Shown: positions 1 through 11,020 of the stretch, piece after piece | How positions within the stretch are numbered: the stretch's first letter is position 1 | Layout: every line of letters begins with the position of its first letter | NCBI GenBank assembly: GCA_963680875.1 | Contig: OY804590.1 | Span: forward strand, 19,468,640 to 19,532,639 | Length of the DNA: 64,000 bases | From: Bathymodiolus brooksi | Lineage: Eukaryota > Mollusca > Bivalvia > Mytilida > Modiolidae | Direction: 5' to 3' | Position numbers and translations under genes: made by a program | Notes under the pieces: generated by a model | What the model saw: only the letters and a program-made list of their open reading frames with translations | Told to the model about the DNA's origin: nothing | The model's database searches: none

Positions 1-3000
1 AAGTACTGTCAGCTGACATAATCTTCATCAAGTACTGTCAGCTGACATAATCTTCATCAAGTACTGTCAGCTGACATAATCTTCATCAAGTACTGTCAGT
101 TGACATAATCTTCATCAAGTACTGTCAGCTGACATAATCTACATCAAGTACTGTCAGCTGACATAACTTACATCAAGTACTGTCAGCTGACATAATCTTC
201 ATCAAGTACTGTCAGCTGACATAATCTTCATCAAGTACTGTCAGCTGACATAATCTTCATCAAGTACTGTCAGCTGACATAATCTTCATCAAGTACTGTC
301 AGCTGACATAATCTTCATCAAGTACTGTCAGCTGACATAATCTACATCAAGTACTGTCAGCTGGCATAATCTACATCAAGTACTGTCAGCTGACATAATC
401 TTCATCAGGTACTGTCAGCTGACATAATCTTCATCAAGTACTGTCAGATGACATAATCTACATCAAGTACTGTCAGCTAACATAATCTACATCAAGTACT
501 GTCAGCTGACATAATCTTCATCAAGTATTGTCAGCTGACATAATCTTCATTAAGTACTGTCAGCTGACATAATCTTCATCAAGTACTGTCAGCTGACATA
601 ATCTTCATCAAGTACTGTCAGCTGACATAATCTTCATCAAGTACTGTCAGCTGACATAATCTTCATCGAGTACTGTCAGCTGACATAATCTTCATCAAGT
701 ACTGTCAGCTGACATAATCTTCATCAAGTACTGTCAGCTGACATAATCTTCATCAAGTACTGTCAGCTGACATAATCGTCATCAAGTACTGTCAGCTGAC
801 ATAATCTACATCAAGTACTGTCAGCTGACATAATCTTCATCAAGTACTGTCAACTGACATAATATACATCAAGTACTGTCAGCTGACATAATCTACATCA
901 AGTACTGTCAGCTGACGTAGTCTTCATCAAGTACTGTCGGCTGACATAATCTTCATCAAGTACTGTCATCTGACATAATCTTCATCAAGTACTGTCGGCT
1001 GACATAATCTTCATCAAGTACTGTCAGCTGACATAATCTTCATCAAGTACTGTCAGCTGACATAATCTTCATCAAGTACTGTCAGCTGACATAATCTTCA
1101 TCAAGTACTGTCAGCTGACATAATCCTCATCAAGTACTGTCATCTGACATAATCTTCATCAAGTACTGTCAGCTGACATAATCTTCATCAAGTACTGTCA
1201 GCTGACATAATCTTCATCAAGTACTGTCAGCTGACATAATCTTCATCAAGTACTGTCAGCTGACATAATCTTCATCAAGTACTGTCAGCTGACATAATCT
1301 ACATCAAGTACTGTCAGCTGACATAATTTACATCAAGTACTGTCAGCTGACATAATCTTCATCAAGTACTGTCAGCTGACATAATATACATCAAGTACTG
1401 TCAGCTGACATAATCTACATCAAGTACTGTCAGCTGACATAATCTTCATCAAGTACTGTCGGCTGACATAATCTTCATCAAGTACTGTCATCAGACATAA
1501 TCTTCATCAAGTACTGTCGGCTGACATAATCTTCATCAAGTACTGTCAGCTGACATAATCTTCATCAAGTACTGTCAGCTGACATAATCTTCATCAAGTA
1601 CTGTCAGCTGACATAATCTTCATCAAGTACTGTCAGCTGACATAATCTTCATCAAGTACTGTCAGCTGACATAATCTTCATCAAGTACTGTCAGCTGACA
1701 TAATCTACATCAAGTACTGTCAGCTGGCATAATCTACATCAAGTACTGTCAGCTGACATAATCTTCATCAGGTACTGTCAGCTGACATAATCTTCATCAA
1801 GTACTGTCAGATGACATAATCTACATCAAGTACTGTCAGCTAACATAATCTACATCAAGTACTGTCAGCTGACATAATCTTCATCAAGTATTGTCAGCTG
1901 ACATAATCTTCATTAAGTACTGTCAGCTGACATAATCTTCATCAAGTACTGTCAGCTGACATAATCTTCATCAAGTACTGTCAGCTGACATAATCTTCAT
2001 CAAGTACTGTCAGCTGACATAATCTACATCAAGTACTGTCAGCTGACATAATCTACATCAAGTACTGTCAGCTGACATAATCTTCATCAAGTACTGTCAA
2101 CTGACATAATATACATCAAGTACTGTCAGCTGACATAATCTACATCAAGTACTGTCAGCTGACATAATCTACATCAAGTACTGTCAGCTGACATAATTTA
2201 CATCAAGTACTGTCAGCTGACATGATCTTCATCAAGTACTGTCAACTGACATAATATACATCAAGTACTGTCAGCTAACATAATCTACATCAAGTACTGT
2301 CAGCTGACATAATCTTCATCAAGTACTGTCGGCTGACATAATCTTCATCAAGTACTGTCAGCTGACATAATCTTCATCAAGTACTGTCAGCTGACATAAT
2401 CTTCATCAAGTACTGTCAGCTGACATAATCTTCATCAAGTACTGTCAGCTGACATAATCTTCATCAAGTACTGTCAGCTGACATAATCTTCATCAAGTAC
2501 TGTCAGCTGACACAATCTACATCAAGTACTGTCAGCTGGCATAATCTACATCAAGTACTGTCAGCTGACATAATCTTCATCAGGTACTGTCAGCTGACAT
2601 AATCTTCATCAAGTACTGTCATCTGACATAATCTACATCAAGTACTGTCAGCTGACATAATCTACATCAAGTACTGTCAGCTGACATAATCTTCATCAAG
2701 TACTGTCAGCTGACATAATCTTCATCAAGTATTGTCAGCTGACATAATCTTCATCAAGTACTGTCAGCTGACATAATCTTCATCAAGTACTGTCAGCTGA
2801 CACAATCTTCATCAAGTACTGTCAGCTGACATAATCTTCATCAAGTACTGTCAGCTGACATAATCTACATCAAGTACTGTCAGCTGACATAATCTACATC
2901 AAGTACTGTCAGCTGACATAATCTTCATCAAGTACTGTCAACTGACATAATATACATCAAGTACTGTCAGCTGACATAATCTACATCAAGTACTGTCAGC

Positions 3001-3492
3001 TGACATAATCTTCATCAAGTACTGTCATCTGACATTATCTTCATCAAGTACTGTCGGCTGACATAATCTTCATCAAGTACTGTCATCTGACATAATCTTC
3101 ATCAAGTACTGTCAGCTGACATAATCTTCATCAAGTACTGTCAGCTGACATAATCTTCATCAAGTACTGTCAGCTGACATAATCTTCATCAAGTACTGTC
3201 ATCTGACATAATCCTCATCAAGTACTGTCAGCTGACATAATCTTCATCAAGTACTGTCAGCTGACATAGTCTTCATCAAGTACTGTCAGGTGACATAATC
3301 TTCATCAAGTACTGTCAGCTGACATAATCTACATCAAGTACTGTCAGCTGACATAATCTTCATCAAGTACTGTCATCTGACATAATCTTCATCAAGTACT
3401 GTCAGCTGACATAATCTTCATCAAGTACTGTCAGCTGACATAATCTTCATCAAGTACTGTCAGCTGACATAATCTTCATCAAGTACTGTCAG
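1..3492. repeat. 29-bp satellite array, 120 units, open at left edge
   Basis: Contiguous head-to-tail repeats of a 29-bp unit starting 'aagtactgtcagctgaca' and ending 'taatcttcatc'. Unit starts at 1, 30 and 59 and the final partial unit at 3481 fit exactly 120 x 29 bp, so there is no net insertion or deletion over 3.48 kb. Variation is by point changes, mainly ttcatc/tacatc, cagctg/catctg, and rare cagctaac, cagctggc or caggtact. Each standard unit holds a 12-bp perfect palindrome, TGTCAGCTGACA, with a CAGCTG E-box at its centre. The array begins at base 1, so its true length is unknown. No open reading frame is implied. Confidence 0.97.
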
Positions 3493-3906
3493 TCAAAAGA
3501 TTCTTAATCATTTGTTTTTCTTATAATTTTGCATTCTCCTTATTATATATATGTCCTCGAGTCAATCAACATTGGTTTTTATTACTATCGCTAGGACACT
3601 ACCTCTGCTGGTGAGCTATTTGTTTAGGTCATGTGGTTTACTTACTCCCCATTATATAAGTTGTGCACAGTTATTTGATACCAATGTCGATTAAAGCTCT
3701 AGATATAGGAAATAAAACACAATTTGACCACCAGATTGTAATAAATTGCTAAAACATAGACATATTTACAATATCTAACAAAAATATATGACAAAACTCA
3801 TAAATGAATTTATTATGAGGTCATGCAAATGTCAAAACCTTAAACCACATTGACATTTTGTAAAAAAATTTTGTCATATTTTGTTTGACTAATTTGTGAC
3901 AGTTAC
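3493..3906. other. AT-rich non-coding flank of the satellite
   Basis: No coding signal or recognised repeat. The satellite stops abruptly within a unit at about 3492 and AT-rich DNA follows up to the first PLE tail. Confidence 0.5.
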
Positions 3907-4257
3907 GATCAACACCATGACCAGGTTAACCGTTACGAAATACGTTTGTCACAAATGACAACGGCTATTTTTAATTTTTCATTAGTACTTCCCGATCCTT
4001 TACTCATGCATGACTTATCACCTGGTTTGTTACAGGAACAACACGACGGGTGTCACTAGTGGAGCAGAACATGAATACCTTTCCGGAGCACTGCGTTAAC
4101 CCCCTATTTTTAGTGGGGTTCGTGTTACTCATTCTTTAGTTTTACTTTACTGTGTAGTGTTTTGTAGATCGTTATTTGTCCATTTGTTCTGTTTCTTTGT
4201 GTTGTCTGTTCATCTTCGATTTACGGATTCTCAATTTGGTATATTGAAACTCTTCTT
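3907..4257 (+). mobile_element. PLE family A 3' tail, 5'-truncated
   Basis: Matches the 3' end of the PLE pseudogene at 21247-22810 in order: the end of the coding region ('gtcacaaatgac'), 'ttcccgatcctttactcat', 'ggagca..cct', 'tagtggggttcgtgttactc', 'gtagatcgttatttgtcc', 'tgtgttgtctgttc', and the terminal 'ttgaaactcttctt'. It is diverged and carries small indels. The short open frame across it is tail sequence, not a gene. Confidence 0.8.
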
Positions 4258-4427
4258 CCCCCATGTTGAGAAACGTAGATCTAAATGGCATGTGCGCTGC
4301 AATTGTTTATCAAAATATTCTACAGAAAATACTACACATGTAATCGCATTAACAGTAGATGTTTATCGGACGACAAATGTGAAGTGATGACCAATTCATG
4401 TGTTCAATTTCATTCTAAGATGGGAGG

Positions 4428-4625
4428 TTTGGACCCAAAAAAATAGTTTAACCCCTCCTTATTTTTTTATTGAAGTTCATGTACCAAGTCAGGAGAGTGA
4501 GGGCCTTGTATGTGTGTGTTAGGGGCATCTATTTTGCCTTTTTCTACGATTTTGATATTTGATTTTGGAATTTTTCCAACAGTGTGGTATATTTTGTTTT
4601 ATCTTTTTATTCTAACTTGCGAGCT
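4428..4625 (+). mobile_element. Family F PLE-like 3' tail
   Basis: Carries the family F order: 'tttattgaagttcatgtaccaagtcagg', a run containing 'tgtgtgttagggg', 'gattttggaatttttccaac', 'agtgtggtatattttgttttat'. The same block recurs at about a dozen sites on both strands. Its 'tgcctgtaccaagtcagg' motif is shared with the tail (D) of the PLE at 41.3-43.8 kb, so F is inferred to be a related PLE tail. Confidence 0.65.
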
Positions 4626-4873
4626 ATGAAAAAAATACAAGTGCGATTGCATTTGATTATTTCATTATACTATATAACTCTGAGCAATAAAAATCCGACC
4701 ATATTACGGAATTTGAACTTTTTACACCATTAATTGAAACAAGGACAACATACGCTCTATTCAGTCAGTGATAACAAAATCTCCCGTTACACAGGGAAAT
4801 ACAAGAGTTGTGGGGATAGTGTTGCTCACCCTATACTACTTAATGGTGGTAATGTAAACAATATCCACAGAAT

Positions 4874-5158
4874 AAGGGCCCGGATGACTCAATGAGTTAT
4901 GTAGTTGGGTTACCTAACAACTCATACAAGCCTATCACCAATACGGTGTGGGTTTGCGCTCGGCTTTGTAAATTACAATAAAAGGTGCGTTGGACTCGCA
5001 GTCGCAAGTGATACAGTTTACCAGTTGCTTGCCCATGGTCGATGGTTCTCTCCGGGTACTCCGGCTTCTTCCACCACTAAAACTGGTCGCCATGATATAG
5101 CTGAAATATTGCTGAAAGTGGCGTTACACACAATAAATCCAATCAAATCCACAGAATA
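4874..5158 (+). mobile_element. tRNA-derived SINE, type E1
   Basis: The 5' part resembles a tRNA with a pol III A box ('gatgactcaatgagtta') and a weak B box ('gtgggtttgcgctc'). A core follows ('ccgggtactccggcttcttcc'), and the 3' end 'gctgaaatattgctgaaagtggcgtta' runs into an 'aatcaaatcc' tail. A better-preserved copy on the opposite strand at 7815-8085 has a near-consensus B box. It would be transcribed by RNA polymerase III and moved by a partner LINE or PLE. The partner is not identified. Confidence 0.75.
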
Positions 5159-5544
5159 AATTGCAATTTTCTTTTGTTGTATTTTGATGAAGAGTATCAT
5201 AAATAACAAACGGAGGTCAATTTTCAAAAACAAAAAAAGCTATTGTTTGTTCTTTACCCATGTCGAAGATGCTTGGAATCTAAATGCCTAATTGTTTTTA
5301 TCTTTCTCAATAGAAAATCATCATTAGCCAAGAATCAAGTCAGAAATGACAAAAAGCTAGAGCTCATATTCAATAATACACGAATTATATTAGGGAACAC
5401 ATAATTTAGCTCCGGTATTAAGAAAAAAAAGACAAATCTACTCCAGTAAGATATTAATAGGGAATATTCGTTCCGTTCCATTGACATTCTTTCGACGACA
5501 TGGTGTTATACAAAACTATTTAATAAAGATAGTATGTACTAAGG

Positions 5545-5820
5545 GCTGTCGTGGTCGTGATGGTATGGTGGTTGGATTTGCAACTACCTGTGCAATAAAT
5601 ACCTATCACCACTAAAGTTGCGACTTCGAACACTTTCACATGGCGAGATGTACTCGATACAACATTATGTGATAAAGTTTGAAAGTGACTTGCAGCAGGT
5701 TGTTCATTTTCTCTAGGTACTCGAGTTCACCACCAATAAAACTGACCGCCACGATCAACTTCAAAATATTGTTGAAAATCGCGTTAAACACCATATCCCT
5801 AAAGCTATTAAGTGAAACAC
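5545..5820 (+). mobile_element. tRNA-derived SINE, type E2
   Basis: The tRNA-like head differs from E1 (A-box region 'gtcgtggtcgtgatggta', B-box region 'gttgcgacttcgaac') and is followed by 'gtactcgatacaacattatg'. The 3' half ('ccaccaataaaactgaccgcc', 'aatattgttgaaaatcgcgttaaacacca') is the same core as in E1. The minus-strand copy at 44573-44845 is better preserved. Confidence 0.7.
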
Positions 5821-6098
5821 ATAGGACTCGCCGTTCCTTGCAAAAACATAGAAAGCACCTACGTGACCGTGTCAGTTGACTACCGGAAAGGGATGGCTAG
5901 GGCGTTGGCCATATGTTATTGCAATTCCTGTACTAAGCCAGTTAGAAACTCATAATCCGACATAAATGTATCATAAAGTTTTACTATTCTCTGGTACTGC
6001 GAATACAAGTGGTAGTTTGATGGGTAATATAACGTTGAATTCCATTTACATATTGCTTTCTATCGTTTAACCGAAAAAAAAACTTCGGACATGGCCAT

Positions 6099-6213
6099 TT
6101 TTGTATGTTTTTTAGAATGTTGTTTGTACTTTTTCTTTTGGACATTGTGTTGTCTGTTCTTCTTCGATATACGGATTCTGATTACCCCTGTGGTATCTTC
6201 AAACTCTTCTTGT
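6099..6213 (+). mobile_element. PLE family A terminal tail fragment
   Basis: Only the last ~115 bp of the family A tail are present: 'tttgtactttttcttttgg', 'cattgtgttgtctgttcttc', 'gatatacggattctgattac', ending 'tcttcaaactcttctt'. The 5' truncation is typical of abortive reverse transcription from the 3' end. Confidence 0.8.
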
Positions 6214-6636
6214 AATTAGTTTTATAAATACATGGATTCGTATGCACAATTTTCCGATGCACAAAAGTTACAATGTAAATATAAAAGTTTAATCTTTATC
6301 AAAATATTAGATATTCATATAACAAACTGTTTTCTAATTAATTTTCCAAATTCATAATTAAAGTTTTAATTTATAAATGTTATCTATTTTAATATTAACT
6401 TATTGCTCCCTCCAGATCTAGCCATTTCCTTTTACCTGTTCCTTTGGTACTTGAGTCAGATGCATGTATATCTTTGAAGTCTTTGAAATATATATATAAA
6501 ATATTTCAGAAATTCAAGACCACCGTCTTGATTACGAACGCTGCAGATACATCTACAGACATATATATAATATTTCAAAATAATAAAACTTTCTTCCTGT
6601 GTGTCTTCTGAGCTAAACTGTGTTCAGTTAAGCCAT

Positions 6637-7235
6637 GAAGAGTTTGAAGATACCAAAGGAGCAATCAGAATCTGTAAATCAGAGGGCAGACAACACAACG
6701 GTCAATATAAAAAGGGCAAACGGACAAACGACGATCTGCCAAACATTACACATAAAACTAAAGATCGAGCAACACGACTCCTCTAGCAACCAGCGGTGAA
6801 CGCATGTGCCCCCAAAGGGCAATCAGTTCCTGTTCCACTATTGGAACCCGTTGTGTTGCTCCACTTAATAACACGGGAATAAGTCGTGAATATGGAAAGG
6901 ACAATGAAGTGCTTACAAGTGGAACATATCCGTCGTCATTTGTGACACAGATATTCCGTAACGTTTAACCAGATCATGTTGGCGACCATAAAACATTCGA
7001 AGTAGTTTCCAGGTTAGCAGCAACTCTATATCAAGAGAATCATGATAGAAACCACAAACTCTGAACTGAGAGATATATAATCCATAAGATGCTGCTGGAA
7101 TATTGCTACATATAAATGGAAAGTTCACTATAGGAAAATTCAAATCATCTCTTTTGTCATAAAGTTTCGTTCTTAACCGGCCCTCACTGTCAATATCGGG
7201 GTGTATGACCAAGAATGATAACCTTTGCATTAAAG
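6637..7235 (-). pseudogene. PLE family A fragment: RT C-terminus plus 3' tail
   Basis: On the minus strand the frame from about 7235 to 6913 encodes the end of a PLE reverse transcriptase protein: residues similar to 'GRLRTKLYDKRDDLNFPIV', then 'FPFICSNIPAASYGLYISQ' and a last block 'YGISVSQMTTDMFH'. These match the thumb region and C-terminus of the 41.7-43.8 kb and 21.2-22.4 kb copies. The catalytic part is absent (5' truncation). Below 6913 the non-coding tail continues in reverse to 'gaagagtttgaagatacc' at about 6637, the reverse complement of the family A terminus. It has small deletions in the thumb and no start codon, so it is non-functional. Confidence 0.85.
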
Positions 7236-7611
7236 GTCTACTGACTTTCCTGGCTTGGTACAGACAATTCAATAGGTAATTCAGGGTTGATATAAATATT
7301 AACCATATCTGCATATACAACCGTCAGATATAAATCAAAGGGGCTCCAGATTATCAAAATGCTCAAATATTTCCAGCAAAGAAACCCATTAAAATGAAAA
7401 AAACAAATATACCACACTATCTGAACAATGTTTGTCAGCCTGAAAGATATCATCAATTTAAACCTTTAATAAATTAATAGTGCACGAGGTGTTGATTTTG
7501 CTGATTCTATGATTTTTCTGTTACGACACTGATAATTTTGTCCTTATGTAATGAACATTTCAGTATCTATATATAACAGTAAAGAGACACATTGTCGTCT
7601 TTATTTTGCAG

Positions 7612-7765
7612 TTGGGGCGACAAAGCATCGGATATTGAACTATCTGATCTACAAAAATATGTTTATGGCAGAAGAGATGGCACCGATAACACCTTATATT
7701 ATGTTGACGCTACTGTAACGTTCCAACCAGGAGCAGCAGAATTATTTATTGAGAACAAGTATTAA
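7612..7765 (+). CDS. Putative terminal exon of an unidentified host gene
   Basis: I do not recognise the protein. A pyrimidine-rich tract ends in a canonical acceptor ('gtctttattttgcag' at 7597-7611). After it one frame stays open for 50 codons to a TAA at 7763-7765, while the other two frames close. The first exon base completes a split codon. The peptide begins WGDKASDIEL, includes VYGRRDGTDNTLYYVDATV and ends FIENKY. It is polar, mixed in composition and non-repetitive, unlike every repeat-derived frame nearby. A poly(A) signal AATAAA follows 15 bp after the stop, and SINE E1 lies just beyond it. I found no upstream exon in 3.5-7.6 kb, so these may lie far upstream or be lost. It could be a true last exon or a processed fragment. 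RNA data would decide. Confidence 0.5.
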
Positions 7766-7779
7766 ACATTTGTATCATT

Positions 7780-7785
7780 AATAAA
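7780..7785 (+). promoter_or_regulatory. Poly(A) signal AATAAA
   Basis: Canonical hexamer 15 bp after the TAA of the putative terminal exon, which supports that exon as a gene's 3' end. In AT-rich DNA the hexamer alone means little. Confidence 0.45.
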
Positions 7786-7814
7786 AATAACAACATTCCA
7801 AGGTGTTTCTTAAG

Positions 7815-8085
7815 ATTTATTTTTTGATTTTTGGTGTTTTAACGCCACTTTCAGTAATATTTCAGCTATATCATAGAGATCAGTTTTAGTGGTGGAAGAA
7901 GCCGGAGTACCCGGAGAGAATCACCGACCATGGGCAGGCAACTGGTAAACCTTATCACTTGCGGCTGTGAGTCGAGTGCACTCTTTTTGTAATTTTCAAA
8001 GCCGGGTGCGAACCTACGCTGTATTGGTGATAGATTTGTATGAGTTGTTAGGTAATACAACTACCTAACTCATTGAGCCACCCTG
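7815..8085 (-). mobile_element. tRNA-derived SINE, type E1 (well preserved)
   Basis: Read on the minus strand it starts 'agggtggctcaatgagttag' (A box) and has 'gtaggttcgcacccgg' (B box GGTTCGCACC, close to consensus). The body contains 'ccggagtacccgg' and the 3' end 'gctgaaatattactgaaagtggcgtt'. It is the best E1 promoter in the window. It sits just downstream of the putative terminal exon, in the opposite orientation. Confidence 0.8.
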
Positions 8086-8398
8086 TCTTTTGTTTCTTAA
8101 GTGTTTCTTGTTTCATAAATGTGTTTGTAGCATAAACACACTCACTCTACCATCATTTTTAGATTTGTTATTTTATGTATTGTCGTTCTATGGGTTTAGC
8201 TTAATTTCAGCTACTTTCACGCACGAATACACACAACTTAAGAGACTCTAAAAACAAAAGGAAAAACAAAAATATACAACACTGTCGACACAGTTACAGA
8301 ATCATCAAACAGTGATAGTTGATTGGATAATACAGAAATACAAATTAGAATGAAACAATACGAATAACGTTATGTTAAATAAAACAAATTAAGGACAG

Positions 8399-8770
8399 CA
8401 AAGTGGTAATCAGAAGACGTAAATCGAAGGACTGACAATACAATGACCAATAAAAAAGGACAAAAAGACAAACGATGATCTAATAATACTACTTAAAAAA
8501 CTAAAGATTAGGGAATACTAACTCAACAAAGTACAGAGTGTGAACTCATATGCTCCAGAAGGGTTAGCTACTCTTGTCAACAATCCATGGCGTGATTGTA
8601 ATTACAACAAAGTACAGAGTGTGACCTCATATGCTCCAGAAGGGTAAGCTACTCTTGTCAACAATCCATGGCGTGATTGTAATTACGACAAAGTACAGAG
8701 TGTGAACTCATATGCTCCAGAAGGGTAAGATACTCTTGACAACAATCCATGGCGTGATTGTAATTACAAC
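8399..8770 (-). mobile_element. PLE family A tail with internal 81-bp triplication
   Basis: In reverse orientation it has the terminal part (8399-8520: 'aaagtggtaatcagaagacg', 'ggacaaaaagacaaacgatg') followed by the region that matches 'gaactcaggtgctccggaag' in other copies. That second region is repeated three times (see 8527-8769). Confidence 0.75.
8527..8769. repeat. 81-bp tandem triplication inside a PLE tail
   Basis: Units start at 8527, 8608 and 8689 with 'caaagtacagagtgtg' and share 'ctccagaagggt', 'aacaatccatggcgtgattg' and 'taattac'. They differ at only a few bases, so the triplication is recent. Part of the unit is family A tail sequence. Confidence 0.95.
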
Positions 8771-8994
8771 AAAGGGAACATAACCGTGGTTTGTAATTTG
8801 TAAATTCTTCATTGCCTCTTCTCTAACGGTTGTTTTTAATATATTTCTTGGGAGATTTTTTTGTTTGATTTTCTTAGCTTGGGAAATATATTCTGTTGGA
8901 AATCTCGACCATCTGCAGTTTGTCTCTTCGAAATCAATACTACATATATTGACGTCAACTTGGTGTACATTAAAAGTAAATATGCAATAAATTG

Positions 8995-9140
8995 AAAAAC
9001 AGAACATACCACACTCGTAACAGTTCCACAATCTAATAGAAAAATCTTAGAAAGAGGCAAATCGATACCCTAACACACTAATCCTCTGACTGTACGAGTT
9101 CGGTAAAAGCATGTCAATAAAACGTGGCGGGTTTAAGCTT
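8995..9140 (-). mobile_element. Family F PLE-like tail
   Basis: In reverse: 'acataccacactcgtaacag', 'gcaaatcgataccctaacac' and 'aaaacgtggcgggtttaag'. Moderately diverged. A neighbouring stretch around 9085-9110 lacks the usual 'cttggtacagg' motif. Confidence 0.6.
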
Positions 9141-9286
9141 TAATGGTCTCAAACCTCCTCTCTAAGTGAAATGATTAGGTCATGCAATTAGGAAAAACAT
9201 CAACACTTAATGAAAAGTTATCTGTATGTCTTTAACGAAAAATCAATTACTAACTATCTGAAAAACTTACATGTAACATATATAAA

Positions 9287-9345
9287 CTGTTGTCTTTCGA
9301 TTTACGGTTTCTGATTACCTCTTTGGTATCTTCAGACTATTTGTA
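9287..9345 (+). mobile_element. PLE family A terminal fragment
   Basis: Last ~60 bp of the tail only: 'gttgtctttcgatttacgg', 'tacctctttggtatcttc'. It abuts a family B tail of opposite orientation. Confidence 0.65.
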
Positions 9346-9740
9346 AAGAAAACCGAAGGGACAATCATGAATGGACACTTCAGATATACAGCAACATTGG
9401 GCAGAGAGCGGAGAGAAGCAAAAACGATTAAATAGAAAACTGAAAAGATGAACGCAACCGACCACACCAGTTCGTGATGACTATTGTATGAATGATTAAA
9501 AAACAACGATTAAATAGAAAACTGAAAAGAAACCAAAAATTCTGGGATGGGGCCACGTTGTTACAAGGGGTAATCAGTTACTATTAGTCACGTCCTGTAA
9601 AAGTAATGTATTGTCGGTGATATAGGGAAGACAACATCTACGTAAAATAGAGAAGATCCATTGTCATTTGTGTAATGGATATCTCGTAGAGATCAACCAG
9701 TTCGTGATGACTATTGTATGAAGGATCAAAATGTCAAGGT
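9340..9740 (-). mobile_element. Family B PLE-like tail, long copy
   Basis: In reverse: 'accgaagggacaatcatgaa', 'cagcaacattgggcagag', 'aaaactgaaaagatgaacgc', then 'acatctacgtaaaatagag', 'agatccattgtcatttgtg', 'cgtgatgactattgtatg'. The layout parallels family A (terminal 'taccgaagggg', then a translated-like end), so B is inferred to be a second PLE lineage's 3' end. A segment 'aaacgattaaatagaaaactgaaaag' is present twice (near 9420 and 9505), a small internal duplication. Confidence 0.65.
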
Positions 9741-10186
9741 GATATGCTGCAGTCAGAAACATTATGTCGTTGAATAATGTAGATTAATAATGTATGTACT
9801 TTTTTGTTGCATTAGCTACATGACAGTTAACTAAACATCGAACAATAAATGCGATTTCTTTAGGGCTTGCACAGTTCCACTCGGACACCTCGCAGACACA
9901 AAGACAGTTGATAATGTTACAGTACAAATAGGTAGTAGCAAAGTTCATGTATAGATTGTGCTTTTGTTTTGTTTTTGTGGGTCGTGAACCCACCTCGCAA
10001 ATATAGTTGCCGCTTATTTGTTATATATCTTTTGGAAATATTTTTGTTTGAATTATATGGTCCAATATCATTTTTGGCCTTTTAGTGTCAGCACAGTAAT
10101 ACTATACTTGTTAACGTACACGTGGATCATTCGCCTTAAAGGTATTTCCCTGTTTCTCCGACCCGTTTGAGGAGTGAGCTTCGCAC

Positions 10187-10393
10187 ATCTTTGCCCACTG
10201 TGGAGCAGGAACTGTTTACCCCTCCAGAGCACCTGAGTTCACCCTCGGTTATTAGTGGGGTTCGTATTACTTGCTCTTTAGTTTTAGGTGTATGTTTTGT
10301 AGATCGTTATTTGTCCTTTTTCTTTTGGCCATTGTGTTGTCTGTCCTTCGATTTACGGATTCTGATTAACCTTTTGGTATCTTCAAACTCTTC
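10187..10393 (+). mobile_element. PLE family A 3' tail
   Basis: 'gtggagcaggaactgtttac', 'cagagcacctgagttcaccc', 'tagtggggttcgtattac', 'gtagatcgttatttgtcc' and 'tcttcaaactcttc' occur in family order. Open frames across it are the familiar tail translation, not a gene. Confidence 0.85.
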
Positions 10394-10847
10394 ATGCTAT
10401 TTTACCCAGTTTCGATGACTTTTCTGTTGTGGTCACTACATTGAAATCCTTTCATTAATACAATTGACTTTTATTTCATGCTATTATTTTCTGAATAAAT
10501 ATACTGATTATTACAAATCATGCATTTTATCATTACATATAAGCACATTAACATGTTAAAATTCTTAAAAGTAATAGTTGTTTTCATAGCAACTTACAAT
10601 ACATTTTAAAAGTTTGTAATAAAATAACACTTTATATTCTCATTGAACTATAATAAGCAATCGATACACATGCTTACTATATGCATTACCCACGGATTTG
10701 GATGTAATATTTATAATCCATATCAGATAAAACTGACAAATTTTGACATTAAATATTGTTTGAAAATTTTAAATTATTCATCCTTAATCTGTGATATATG
10801 AGATACAATACTCATTGAAGAATTGCTTCCGTGCTATGTAAATAAAA
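10394..10847. other. AT-rich non-coding spacer
   Basis: Very AT-rich with no repeat family, exon or RNA gene that I can support. Confidence 0.5.
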
Positions 10848-11020
10848 ACGTGGATATCTAATTTAGTGCGCACGACGCATTTCTGGAAATACCTTGATCA
10901 AGTATACTCGAAGACAAATACGTTTTTAATGTGAAGAAATTCAATGGTCCTACACAGGATAGCGAAAATCGACTAAGGTCAGATATGCCTGAGGGAAGGA
11001 GCTTTAATTTTGCATAATCG
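10848..11020 (-). mobile_element. Family C hammerhead-like element (degenerate)
   Basis: Minus-strand family C copy. It keeps the end 'tgcgcactaaattagatatc', the 'cagaaatgcgtcgtgcgc' half of the ribozyme-like core and the body 'ggatagcgaaaatcgactaagg'/'cctgaggga'. The CUGAUGA box reads CTTGATCA with a one-base insertion, so no activity is expected. Confidence 0.65.

Noticed and set aside
1..3492. CRISPR-like regular repeats
   Set aside because: The repeats are contiguous with no unique spacers, the DNA is eukaryotic and no cas-like genes are present. It is a satellite.
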